The notes under the pieces were generated by a model. The model was not told the origin of the DNA. It did no database searches and was given only the letters and a program-made list of their open reading frames with translations. Positions 42,611 to 51,038 of a stretch of DNA of 64,000 nucleotides are shown piece by piece. Each line of letters starts with the position of its first letter. Within the stretch, counting starts at the first letter, position 1. The position numbers and the translations under genes are program-made. Origin of the DNA: DAHVFK01 sp035310985 (GTDB taxonomy: Bacteria; Pseudomonadota; Gammaproteobacteria; Burkholderiales; SG8-39); the NCBI GenBank assembly GCA_035310985.1, contig DATGDH010000164.1, positions 61,742 through 125,741 on the forward strand, written 5' to 3'.

Positions 42611-43221
42611 CGCCAAGGCTGCAGCGCCTGCAGGATGCGCTAACCAGGGTGCTCGGCGAGCGCATCGAATCGCTCAGCGAGCAGCACAACCAGCTCACGC
42701 TGGTGGTCAAGGCGCAGCAGCATCGCGAGGTCTGCCGGACGCTGCGCGACGCGCCGGAGCTGCGCTTCGAGCAGCTCACCGATCTGTGCGGCATCGACTA
42801 CCTGACCTACGGCGACCGGCCGCGCGACGAGGCGAAGCGCCCGACGCGCTTCGCGGCGGTGCTGCACCTGCTCTCGGTGACGCACAACTGGCGCCTGCGC
42901 GTGCGCGTGTTCTGCCCGGACGACGCCTTCCCGATGCTCGATTCCGTGATCGAGGTCTGGCCGAGCGTCAACTGGTACGAGCGCGAGGCCTTCGATCTGT
43001 TCGGCATCGTGTTCGACGGCCATCCCGACCTGCGGCGCATCCTGACCGACTACGGCTTCGTCGGCCATCCGTTCCGCAAGGACTTCCCGATCTCGGGCTA
43101 CGTCGAGATGCGCTACGACCCTGAGCAGAAGAGGGTGGTGTACCAGCCGGTTACGATCGAGCCGCGCGAGGTCACGCCGCGCGTGGTGCGCGAGGAGCAC
43201 TACGCCGAGGAAGGCAAGTAG
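42607..43221 (+). CDS. nuoC: NADH-quinone oxidoreductase subunit C
   Basis: NuoC is a peripheral-arm subunit. The 204-residue protein has the conserved VNWYEREAFDLFGIVFDGHP and RRILTDYGFVGHPFRKDFPI stretches. It is a separate gene, not fused to nuoD as in E. coli, which is usual in Betaproteobacteria. Its start overlaps the nuoB stop, and nuoD follows after 4 bp. Confidence 0.96.
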   Translation: MTPRLQRLQDALTRVLGERIESLSEQHNQLTLVVKAQQHREVCRTLRDAPELRFEQLTDLCGIDYLTYGDRPRDEAKRPTRFAAVLHLLSVTHNWRLRVRVFCPDDAFPMLDSVIEVWPSVNWYEREAFDLFGIVFDGHPDLRRILTDYGFVGHPFRKDFPISGYVEMRYDPEQKRVVYQPVTIEPREVTPRVVREEHYAEEGK

Positions 43222-43225
43222 GCAG

Positions 43226-44479
43226 ATGGCCGAGATCCGCAACTACACGCTGAACTTCGGGCCGCAGCACCCGGCGGCGCACGGCGTGCTGCGCCTGGTG
43301 CTCGAGCTCGACGGCGAGGTGGTGCAGCGCGCCGACCCGCATATCGGGCTGCTGCACCGCGCGACCGAGAAGCTGGCGGAGACCAAGACCTTCATCCAGA
43401 GCGTGCCGTACATGGACCGGCTCGACTACGTGTCCATGATGTGCAACGAGCACGCCTACGTGCTCGCGATCGAGAAGCTGCTCGGCGTCGAGGTGCCGCT
43501 GCGCGCGCAGTACATCCGCGTCATGTTCGACGAGATCACGCGCATCCTGAACCACCTGCTCGGGCTGGGCACGCACGGCCTGGACCTCGGCGCGATGACG
43601 GTGTTCCTGTACTGCTTCCGCGAGCGCGAGGACCTATTCGATTGCTACGAGGCGGTGTCGGGCGCGCGTATGCACGCGGCCTACTACCGTCCCGGCGGGG
43701 TGTACCGCGACCTGCCGGACGCGATGCCGCAGTACGCCGAGTCGCGGTTCCGCGGTGCGCGCACGGTGCGCGAGCTGAACCGCAACCGCCAGGGCTCGCT
43801 GCTCGATTTCGTCGAGGACTTCACCGAGCGCTTCCCGAAGTGCGTGGACGACTACGAAACCCTGCTCACCGAGAACCGCATCTGGAAGCAGCGCACCGTC
43901 GGCATCGGCGTGGTCTCGCCCGAGCGCGCGCTGGCGCTCGGCTTCACCGGCCCGATGCTGCGCGGCTCCGGGGTCGCCTGGGACATCCGCAAGAAGCAGC
44001 CCTACGAGGTGTACGACCGGCTCGAGTTCGACGTGCCGATCGGCAAGAACGGCGACTCGTACGACCGCTACCTGGTGCGCATCGAGGAGATGCGCCAGTC
44101 GAACCGCATCATCAGGCAGTGCGTCGACTGGCTGCGCAAGAATCCCGGCCCGGTGATCACGGACAACCACAAGGTGGCGCCGCCCTCGCGCGTCGACATG
44201 AAGTCGAACATGGAAGAGCTGATTCACCATTTCAAGCTCTTCACCGAGGGCATGCACGTGCCGGAAGGCGAGGCCTTCGTCTCGATCGAGCATCCCAAGG
44301 GCGAGTTCGGCGTCTACCTCGTCTCCGACGGCGCCAACAAGCCCTACCGCATGAAGCTGCGCTCGCCCGCCTACGCGCACCTGTCGGGCATGGACGAGCT
44401 CGTGCGCGGCCACATGCTGGCGGACGCGGTGACGGTGATCAGCACCCTCGACATCGTTTTCGGCGACATTGACCGGTAA
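43226..44479 (+). CDS. nuoD: NADH-quinone oxidoreductase subunit D
   Basis: NuoD is the 49-kDa-type subunit that forms the quinone pocket with NuoB. The 417-residue protein starts MAEIRNYTLNFGPQHPAAHG, containing the conserved GPQHPAAHG loop. It continues through EKLAETKTFIQSVPYMDRLD and YYRPGGVYRDLPD, and ends TLDIVFGDIDR. Length is standard. nuoE follows after 5 bp. Confidence 0.97.
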   Translation: MAEIRNYTLNFGPQHPAAHGVLRLVLELDGEVVQRADPHIGLLHRATEKLAETKTFIQSVPYMDRLDYVSMMCNEHAYVLAIEKLLGVEVPLRAQYIRVMFDEITRILNHLLGLGTHGLDLGAMTVFLYCFREREDLFDCYEAVSGARMHAAYYRPGGVYRDLPDAMPQYAESRFRGARTVRELNRNRQGSLLDFVEDFTERFPKCVDDYETLLTENRIWKQRTVGIGVVSPERALALGFTGPMLRGSGVAWDIRKKQPYEVYDRLEFDVPIGKNGDSYDRYLVRIEEMRQSNRIIRQCVDWLRKNPGPVITDNHKVAPPSRVDMKSNMEELIHHFKLFTEGMHVPEGEAFVSIEHPKGEFGVYLVSDGANKPYRMKLRSPAYAHLSGMDELVRGHMLADAVTVISTLDIVFGDIDR

Positions 44480-44484
44480 GCCCG

Positions 44485-44967
44485 ATGCTTTCCCGAGACG
44501 CTCTCAGCAAGATCGACCGCGAGATCGGCAAGTACCCGACCGAGCAGAAGCGCTCGGCGGTGATGGCGGCGCTCATCATCGCGCAGGACGAGAAAGGCTG
44601 GCTGTCGACCGAGCTGATGGACTACGTTGCGCACTATCTCGACATGGCCCCCGTGGCCGTTTACGAGGTGGCCAGCTTCTACAACATGTACAACCTCGAG
44701 CCCACCGGCAAGTACAAGCTCACCATCTGCACCTGCCTGCCGTGCGGGCTGCAGGGCTCGCTCGAGGCGGCCGACCACCTGAAGGACAGGCTCGGCATCG
44801 ACTTCGGCGAGACCACGGCCGACGGGCGCTTCACCCTCAAGGAGGGCGAGTGCATGGGCGCCTGCGCGATGTCGCCGGTGGTTCTGGTCAACAACAAGCG
44901 CATGTGCGATTTCATGTCCAAGGACAAGCTCGACGCGCTGATCGACGAGCTGGCGGGGAAGGGCTGA
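44485..44967 (+). CDS. nuoE: NADH-quinone oxidoreductase subunit E
   Basis: NuoE holds the N1a 2Fe-2S cluster of the NADH module. The 160-residue protein has the thioredoxin-like fold with cysteine ligands in ICTCLPCGLQGS and GECMGACAMSPVV. It is followed immediately by nuoF, its partner in the NADH dehydrogenase module, with a 1-bp gap. Confidence 0.96.
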   Translation: MLSRDALSKIDREIGKYPTEQKRSAVMAALIIAQDEKGWLSTELMDYVAHYLDMAPVAVYEVASFYNMYNLEPTGKYKLTICTCLPCGLQGSLEAADHLKDRLGIDFGETTADGRFTLKEGECMGACAMSPVVLVNNKRMCDFMSKDKLDALIDELAGKG

Positions 44968-44968
44968 G

Positions 44969-46315
44969 ATGCTCGACTACGGACCCGATGCGATCCTCAT
45001 GGCTGGGCTGGACGGCGCCAACTGGCGCCTGGCCGAGTACGAGAAGCGCGGCGGCTACGCGGCGCTGAGGAAGCTGCTCGCCGACAAGGTGACGCCGGAC
45101 GCGGTGATCGCCGAGGTGAAGAAATCGGCTCTGCGCGGCCGCGGCGGCGCGGGCTTCCCGACCGGGCTCAAGTGGAGCTTCATGCCGCGCCAGTTCCATG
45201 GCGACAAGTACATCGTGTGCAACTCCGACGAGGGCGAGCCCGGCACCTGCAAGGACCGCGACCTCCTGCGCTACAACCCGCACGCCGTGATCGAGGGCAT
45301 GACGATCGCCGGCTACGCCACCGGCGCGACCGCCGGCTACAACTACGTGCACGGCGAGATCTGGGCGGAGTACGAGCGCTTCGAGGAGGCGCTGCGCGAG
45401 GCCTATGCCGCCGGCTACCTCGGCAAGAACATCCTCGGCTCGGGCTTCGGCTACGAGCTCTATGCGCACCCGGGCTACGGCGCCTACATCTGCGGCGAGG
45501 AGACCGCGCTGCTCGAGTCGCTCGAGGGCAAGAAGGGCCAGCCGCGCTTCAAGCCGCCGTTCCCCGCGAGCTACGGGCTGTACGGCAGGCCGACCACGAT
45601 CAACAACACCGAGACCTTCGCCGCGGTGCCGTGGATCATCCGGCACGGCGGCGACGCCTTCCTCGCGCTCGGGCGGCCTAACAACGGCGGCACCAAGATC
45701 TTCTCGGTGACCGGGCACGTCAACCGGCCGGGCAACTACGAGGTGAAGCTCGGCACGCCGTTCGCGAAGCTGCTCGAAATGGCCGGCGGCGTGCGCGCGG
45801 GCAGGAAGCTCAAGGCGGTGATTCCCGGCGGCTCCTCGATGCCAGTGCTGCCGGCGGACATCATGCTGGCGACCGACATGGACTACGACTCGATCGCCAA
45901 GGCGGGATCGATGCTCGGCTCGGGCGCGGTGATCGTGATGGACGAGACCACCTGCATGGTGCGCGCGCTCGAGCGGCTGTCGTACTTCTATTTCGAGGAA
46001 TCCTGCGGCCAGTGCACGCCCTGCCGCGAGGGCACCGGCTGGCTGTACCGGGTGGTGAACCGCATCGAGAACGGCAAGGGGCGTGCCGAAGACCTGGCAT
46101 TGCTCGACGACGTGTCCGACAACATCGCCGGGCGCACCATCTGCGCGCTGGGCGACGCGGCGGCTCTGCCGGTGAAGAGCTTCATCAAGCATTACCGCAG
46201 CGAGTTCGAGTACCACATCGAGCATAAGCGCTGCCTGGTGCAGGGCGTACACAGCGAGCCGAAGTGGGGCCGCTCCGGCGCACAGCGCGCGCCCGCCATG
46301 GTGAAGGCGGCCTGA
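44969..46315 (+). CDS. nuoF: NADH-quinone oxidoreductase subunit F
   Basis: NuoF binds NADH, FMN and the N3 cluster. The 448-residue protein has LRGRGGAGFPTGLKW (FMN/NADH site), NSDEGEPGTCKDRDLL, GAYICGEETALLESLEG and the N3 ligands in ESCGQCTPCREGTGWLY. The end is enriched in basic residues. nuoG starts 1 bp after its stop. Confidence 0.97.
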   Translation: MLDYGPDAILMAGLDGANWRLAEYEKRGGYAALRKLLADKVTPDAVIAEVKKSALRGRGGAGFPTGLKWSFMPRQFHGDKYIVCNSDEGEPGTCKDRDLLRYNPHAVIEGMTIAGYATGATAGYNYVHGEIWAEYERFEEALREAYAAGYLGKNILGSGFGYELYAHPGYGAYICGEETALLESLEGKKGQPRFKPPFPASYGLYGRPTTINNTETFAAVPWIIRHGGDAFLALGRPNNGGTKIFSVTGHVNRPGNYEVKLGTPFAKLLEMAGGVRAGRKLKAVIPGGSSMPVLPADIMLATDMDYDSIAKAGSMLGSGAVIVMDETTCMVRALERLSYFYFEESCGQCTPCREGTGWLYRVVNRIENGKGRAEDLALLDDVSDNIAGRTICALGDAAALPVKSFIKHYRSEFEYHIEHKRCLVQGVHSEPKWGRSGAQRAPAMVKAA

Positions 46316-46316
46316 T

Positions 46317-48542
46317 ATGCCTAAGCTCGAGATCGACGGCAAGCCGGTCGAGGTGGCGCAGGGCGCCACGGTGATGGAGGCCGCCAACCGGCTCGGCATC
46401 TACGTCCCGCACTTCTGCTACCACCGCAAGCTCTCGATCGCGGCCAACTGCCGCATGTGCCTGGTCGAAGTCGAGAAGGCGCCCAAGCCGCTGCCGGCCT
46501 GCGCCACGCCCGCGGCCGATGGCATGAAGGTGTGGACGCATTCGCCCGCTGCCAAGAAGGCGCAGAACGGCGTCATGGAGTTCCTGCTCATCAACCATCC
46601 GCTCGACTGCCCGATCTGCGACCAGGGCGGAGAATGCCAGCTGCAGGACCTCGCGGTGGGCTACGGCCACAGCGGCTCGCGCTACCAGGAGGCGAAGCGC
46701 GTGGTGCTGCGCAAGGACATCGGGCCGCTGGTGGCCGCCGAGGAGATGACGCGCTGCATCCAGTGCACGCGCTGCGTGCGCTTCGGCGAAGAGATCGCCG
46801 GCGTGATGGAGCTCGGCATGATCAACCGCGGCGAGCATGCGGAAATCGTGGCCTTCGTCGGCAAGACGGTCGACTCCGAGCTCTCGGGCAACATGATCGA
46901 CCTGTGCCCGGTCGGCGCGCTCACCTCCAAGCCCTTCCGCTACAGCGCGCGCACCTGGGAGCTCGACCGGCGCAAGTCGGTGTCGCCGCACGACGGGCTG
47001 GGCGCCAACCTCATCGTGCAGGTGAAGCAGAACCGCGTCATGCGCGTGCTGCCGCTGGAGAACGAGGCGATCAACGAGTGCTGGCTGTCGGACAAGGACC
47101 GCTTCTCCTACGAGGGGCTCGACTCCGGTGAGCGCCTGACGCGACCGATGGTGAAGCGCGACGGCGTCTGGCACGAGGTGGACTGGGAGGTGGCGCTCGA
47201 GCAGGCGGCGGCCGGCCTCAAGGCCGCGGGCAGCGACGTCGCGATGCTAGCCAGCCCGCACGCAACGCTCGAGGAGCTGTACCTCGCTGGCAAGCTCGCG
47301 CAGGCACTCGGCGGCGGCGCCGACTTCCGCCTGCGGCACGCGGACTTCTCGGCGGATGGCAGGCGGCGCGGCATTCCCTGGCTCGGCATGCCGCTCACCG
47401 AGCTCGCCGGGCTCGACCAGGTGCTGGTGGTCGGGTCCTTCCTGAGGAAGGACCACCCGCTTATCGCGCACCGCCTGCGCCAGGCCGCCAAGCGCGGCAC
47501 GCGGGTGCATGTGCTCCATTCGGTCGACGACGACTGGCTGATGCCGATCGCGAGCAAGAAGATCGTCGCGCCGTCGGATCTACCTGATCAAGTCTTGAAT
47601 TTCAAAGAAGTGCTGAATGGAGGGAAGAACGCCGCGGTGCTGCTCGGCAACTTCGCGCAGCAGCACCCGCAGGCCGCGCGCATCCATGCCGCGGCGCAGG
47701 CGCTCGGCGTGCGCGTGGGCTTCCTCGGCGAAGCGGCCAACTCGGTCGGCGGGTACCTTGCGGGGCTGCCGCGCGCCGGCGACGTCAAGGCATTCCTCGA
47801 CAAGCCGCGCCGCGCCTATCTGCTGCTGAACGTCGAGCCGCGCCTGGACTGCGCCGATCCGCAAACCGCGGCGGCGGCGCTCGGCCGGGCCGACTTCGTC
47901 CTCGCGCTGTCGGCGTTCAAGCCCGGGGCGCATGACGCCGCGCAGGTGGTGCTGCCGATCGCGCCGTTCAGCGAGACCGCCGGCACGTTCGTCAGCACCG
48001 AGGGCCGGGTGCAGAGCTTCAACGGCGCCGTGCCGCCTCTGGGCGAAGCGCGGCCCGCGTGGAAGGTGCTGCGCGTGCTCGGCAACCTGCTCGGCGCGCA
48101 GGGCTTCGACTACCAGGGCTGCGACGAGGTGCGCGAGGAATGCCTGCGCGGCAAGGACCTCACCGCGCTGCTTTCGAACGAGATCTCGCAGGCGGACGAG
48201 CTGGCTTCGGCGAAGCCCACGGGGCTGCAGCGCATCGCAGAGGTGCCGATCTACTTCGCCGATCCGCTTGTGCGGCGCGCGCACTCGCTGCAGAAGACGC
48301 GCGACGCGCAGCCACCGCGCGCCTGGATGAACGCCGCGCTGATGCAGCGCCTGGGCGTGACTGCCGGCCAGCCGCTGCGGATAAAGCAGGGCGCGGGCGA
48401 GGCGCAGCTTGCGGCGGCGCTCGACGAGCGCCTGCCCGAGGGCTGCGTGCGCGTCGCGGCGGCGCATCCGAGCACCGCGGCGCTCGGCGCCATGTTCGGC
48501 GAGCTCGAGCTGGAGAAGCTCACCGTGGTGAAGGCGGCCTAG
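46317..48542 (+). CDS. nuoG: NADH-quinone oxidoreductase subunit G
   Basis: NuoG contains several Fe-S clusters of the peripheral arm. The 741-residue protein begins with a 2Fe-2S domain (FCYHRKLSIAANCRMCLVEV). It continues with the N5 and N4 ligands (HPLDCPICDQGGECQLQD and MTRCIQCTRCVRFGEEIAGV) and a molybdopterin-oxidoreductase-like C-terminal part that binds no metal. It is shorter than the E. coli version (about 900), as usual in this class. nuoH begins directly after its stop. Confidence 0.96.
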   Translation: MPKLEIDGKPVEVAQGATVMEAANRLGIYVPHFCYHRKLSIAANCRMCLVEVEKAPKPLPACATPAADGMKVWTHSPAAKKAQNGVMEFLLINHPLDCPICDQGGECQLQDLAVGYGHSGSRYQEAKRVVLRKDIGPLVAAEEMTRCIQCTRCVRFGEEIAGVMELGMINRGEHAEIVAFVGKTVDSELSGNMIDLCPVGALTSKPFRYSARTWELDRRKSVSPHDGLGANLIVQVKQNRVMRVLPLENEAINECWLSDKDRFSYEGLDSGERLTRPMVKRDGVWHEVDWEVALEQAAAGLKAAGSDVAMLASPHATLEELYLAGKLAQALGGGADFRLRHADFSADGRRRGIPWLGMPLTELAGLDQVLVVGSFLRKDHPLIAHRLRQAAKRGTRVHVLHSVDDDWLMPIASKKIVAPSDLPDQVLNFKEVLNGGKNAAVLLGNFAQQHPQAARIHAAAQALGVRVGFLGEAANSVGGYLAGLPRAGDVKAFLDKPRRAYLLLNVEPRLDCADPQTAAAALGRADFVLALSAFKPGAHDAAQVVLPIAPFSETAGTFVSTEGRVQSFNGAVPPLGEARPAWKVLRVLGNLLGAQGFDYQGCDEVREECLRGKDLTALLSNEISQADELASAKPTGLQRIAEVPIYFADPLVRRAHSLQKTRDAQPPRAWMNAALMQRLGVTAGQPLRIKQGAGEAQLAAALDERLPEGCVRVAAAHPSTAALGAMFGELELEKLTVVKAA

Positions 48543-49622
48543 ATGATCGACTGGCTCGTCTCGCGGCCCGATACGTGGTTCGGCCCAGTGTGGGGTCCGG
48601 CGGTGTTCGACACCGTGAAGAACCTGCTCTACATCGTCGCGATCGTCGCGCCGCTGTTCGTCGCGGTGGCCTACCTCACGCTGTGGGAAAGGAAGCTGAT
48701 CGGCTGGATGCAGATCCGCATCGGCCCGAACCGCGTCGGCCCGCTCGGCCTGCTGCAGCCAATCGCCGACGGGGTGAAGCTCCTCATGAAGGAGATCATC
48801 CTGCCGACCAATGCGAGCAAGGCGCTCTACATCCTGGCGCCGATGATCGCCATCCTGCCGGCCTTGGCGGCCTGGGCGGTGATCCCGTTCGCGCCGCAGG
48901 TGGTGCTGGCGAACGTGAACGCCGGCCTGCTCTACGTCATGGCGCTCACCTCGTTCGGCGTATACGGCGTGATCGTCGCCGGCTGGGCGTCGAACTCGAA
49001 GTACTCGTTCCTCGGCGCCATGCGCTCCGCCGCGCAGATGGTGTCCTACGAGATCGCCATGGGCTTCGCGCTGGTGGTGGTGCTCATGGTCTCGGGTAGC
49101 CTCAACCTGTCCGACATCGTGAACGCGCAGGGCCGCGGCATGTTCGCGACGCTGGGGCTGAACTTCCTGTCGTGGAACTGGCTGCCGCTCCTGCCGATCC
49201 TGGTGGTGTACTTCGTCTCGGGCGTGGCGGAGACCAACCGCGCCCCCTTCGACGTTGTGGAGGGCGAGTCGGAGATCGTCGCGGGCCACATGGTCGAATA
49301 CTCGGGCATGACCTTCGCGCTGTTCTTCCTCGCCGAATACATGAACATGATCCTGATCAGCGCCCTTACGACGATCATGTTCTTCGGCGGCTGGCAGGCG
49401 CCGATCGACTCGGCACTGTTCGACTGGATCCCGCCGATCGCGTGGCTGCTCGCGAAGATGTTCGTCGTGGTGTCGCTGTTCCTCTGGTTCCGCGCCACCT
49501 TTCCGCGCTACCGCTACGACCAGATCATGCGCCTGGGCTGGAAGATCTTCATTCCCGTGACCCTTGTTTGGCTGGCGGTCGTCGGCCTGTGGATGCAGAC
49601 CCCGTGGAGCATCTGGAAGTGA
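48543..49622 (+). CDS. nuoH: NADH-quinone oxidoreductase subunit H
   Basis: NuoH is the membrane subunit next to the quinone pocket. The 359-residue product has about eight membrane segments. The conserved loops are ERKLIGWMQIRIGPNRVGPL and NRAPFDVVEGESEIVAGHMV, and the final segments contain RATFPRYRYDQIMRLGWK. No frameshift was seen. nuoI follows after 10 bp. Confidence 0.97.
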   Translation: MIDWLVSRPDTWFGPVWGPAVFDTVKNLLYIVAIVAPLFVAVAYLTLWERKLIGWMQIRIGPNRVGPLGLLQPIADGVKLLMKEIILPTNASKALYILAPMIAILPALAAWAVIPFAPQVVLANVNAGLLYVMALTSFGVYGVIVAGWASNSKYSFLGAMRSAAQMVSYEIAMGFALVVVLMVSGSLNLSDIVNAQGRGMFATLGLNFLSWNWLPLLPILVVYFVSGVAETNRAPFDVVEGESEIVAGHMVEYSGMTFALFFLAEYMNMILISALTTIMFFGGWQAPIDSALFDWIPPIAWLLAKMFVVVSLFLWFRATFPRYRYDQIMRLGWKIFIPVTLVWLAVVGLWMQTPWSIWK

Positions 49623-49632
49623 GGCGCGAGCG

Positions 49633-50121
49633 ATGAGGCGTATCGTCGATTTCTTCCGCTCGTTCCTGCTGCTCGAGCTGCTGCGCGGCCTGGTGCTCAC
49701 CGGGCGGCACGCCTTCGCGCGCAAGATCACAGTGCAGTACCCGGAGGAGAAGACGCCCTTGAGCCCGCGCTTCCGCGGCCTGCACGCCCTGCGCCGTTAC
49801 CCGAACGGCGAGGAGCGCTGCATCGCGTGCAAGCTGTGCGAGGCGGTGTGTCCCGCGATGGCGATCCACATCGAATCCGAGTTGCGCGCGGACGGAACGC
49901 GGCGCACGACGCGCTACGACATCGACCTCATCAAGTGCATCTACTGCGGCTTCTGCGAGGAGGCCTGCCCGGTAGACGCAATCGTCGAGACCCGCATCTT
50001 CGAATTCCACGGCGAGCAGCGCGGCGACCTGTACTACACCAAGCCCATGCTGCTGGCGGTCGGCGACCGCTACGAGGAGCAGATAGCCAAGGACCGCGCG
50101 GCAGACGCCGCCTACCGATAA
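49633..50121 (+). CDS. nuoI: NADH-quinone oxidoreductase subunit I
   Basis: NuoI carries the two 4Fe-4S clusters N6a and N6b. The 162-residue protein has the ligand motifs CIACKLCEAVCPAMAI and CIYCGFCEEACPVDAIVE. The ATG giving MRRIVDFFRSFLLLELLRGL was chosen; the frame extends back into nuoH without family similarity. nuoJ begins 12 bp later. Confidence 0.96.
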   Translation: MRRIVDFFRSFLLLELLRGLVLTGRHAFARKITVQYPEEKTPLSPRFRGLHALRRYPNGEERCIACKLCEAVCPAMAIHIESELRADGTRRTTRYDIDLIKCIYCGFCEEACPVDAIVETRIFEFHGEQRGDLYYTKPMLLAVGDRYEEQIAKDRAADAAYR

Positions 50122-50133
50122 GCCAGAACAATA

Positions 50134-50727
50134 ATGTTCGAGACTTTCCTGTTCTACGCCTTCTCGGCGATCCTGCTGCTGGCCGGGCTGCGTGTGATCA
50201 CTGCGCGCAATCCGGTGCATAGCGCGCTGTTCCTCGTGCTCGCTTTCCTCACCGCGGCAGGGCTGTGGCTGCTGCTGCGCGCCGAGTTCCTTGCGATCGC
50301 GCTGGTGCTTGTGTACGTCGGCGCGGTGATGGTGCTGTTCCTGTTCGTCGTCATGATGCTCGACATCAACATCGAGCAGCTGCGCGCGGGCTTCTGGCGC
50401 AACCTTCCGCTCGCGCTGGCGGTGGGGGGGATCTTGGTGTTCGAGATGGTCGCCATCCTGGGGCGGCAGTATTTCGGCCAGGCCGCCCCGCGCGAGCCCG
50501 GGCCCGGCTACAGCAACACCCGCGCGCTCGGCCTGCTGCTGTACACCGATTACGCCTACGCGTTCGAGATCGCGGCAGTGATCTTGCTGGTCGCGATCAT
50601 CGCTGCCATCGCGCTCACGTTGCGCCGGCGCAAGGACACGCGCCGCCAGAGCCCCTCCGAGCAGGCGCGCGTGCGGCGTGCCGAGCGCGTCGAGCTGCTG
50701 CCGATGCGCTCGGAGAAGGACGAATGA
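50134..50727 (+). CDS. nuoJ: NADH-quinone oxidoreductase subunit J
   Basis: NuoJ is a membrane subunit with five helices. The 197-residue protein contains RNPVHSALFLVLAFLTAAGL and EFLAIALVLVYVGAVMVLFL with the pi-bulge region of helix 3. Its charged cytoplasmic tail ends MRSEKDE. The stop codon overlaps the nuoK start. Confidence 0.95.
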   Translation: MFETFLFYAFSAILLLAGLRVITARNPVHSALFLVLAFLTAAGLWLLLRAEFLAIALVLVYVGAVMVLFLFVVMMLDINIEQLRAGFWRNLPLALAVGGILVFEMVAILGRQYFGQAAPREPGPGYSNTRALGLLLYTDYAYAFEIAAVILLVAIIAAIALTLRRRKDTRRQSPSEQARVRRAERVELLPMRSEKDE

Positions 50728-51038
50728 TGGGCCCGGTCACGCTCAACCACTTCCTCGTGCTCGGCGCGCTGCTGTTTGCGATCAGCGTGGTCGGCATCTT
50801 CTTGAACCGCAGGAACATCATCATCCTGCTGATGGCGATCGAGCTGATGCTGCTCGCGGTGAACCTGAACTTCATCGCCTTTTCGCACTTCCTGGGGAAC
50901 ATCGCCGGCCAGGTGTTCGTGTTCTTCATCCTCACCGTTGCGGCGGCCGAGTCCGCTATCGGCCTGGCGATCCTCGTGGTGCTGTTCCGCAACCTGAATA
51001 CCATCGACGTCGAAGAGCTGGATTCGCTCAAAGGATGA
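50724..51038 (+). CDS. nuoK: NADH-quinone oxidoreductase subunit K
   Basis: NuoK has three membrane helices and two buried glutamates used in proton pumping. The 104-residue product has IELMLLAVNLNFIAFSHFLG and TVAAAESAIGLAILVVLFRN, which contain them. Two adjacent ATG codons (50724 and 50727) could start it. The first overlaps the nuoJ stop as ATGA. nuoL overlaps its end by 4 bp. Confidence 0.95.
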   Translation: MMGPVTLNHFLVLGALLFAISVVGIFLNRRNIIILLMAIELMLLAVNLNFIAFSHFLGNIAGQVFVFFILTVAAAESAIGLAILVVLFRNLNTIDVEELDSLKG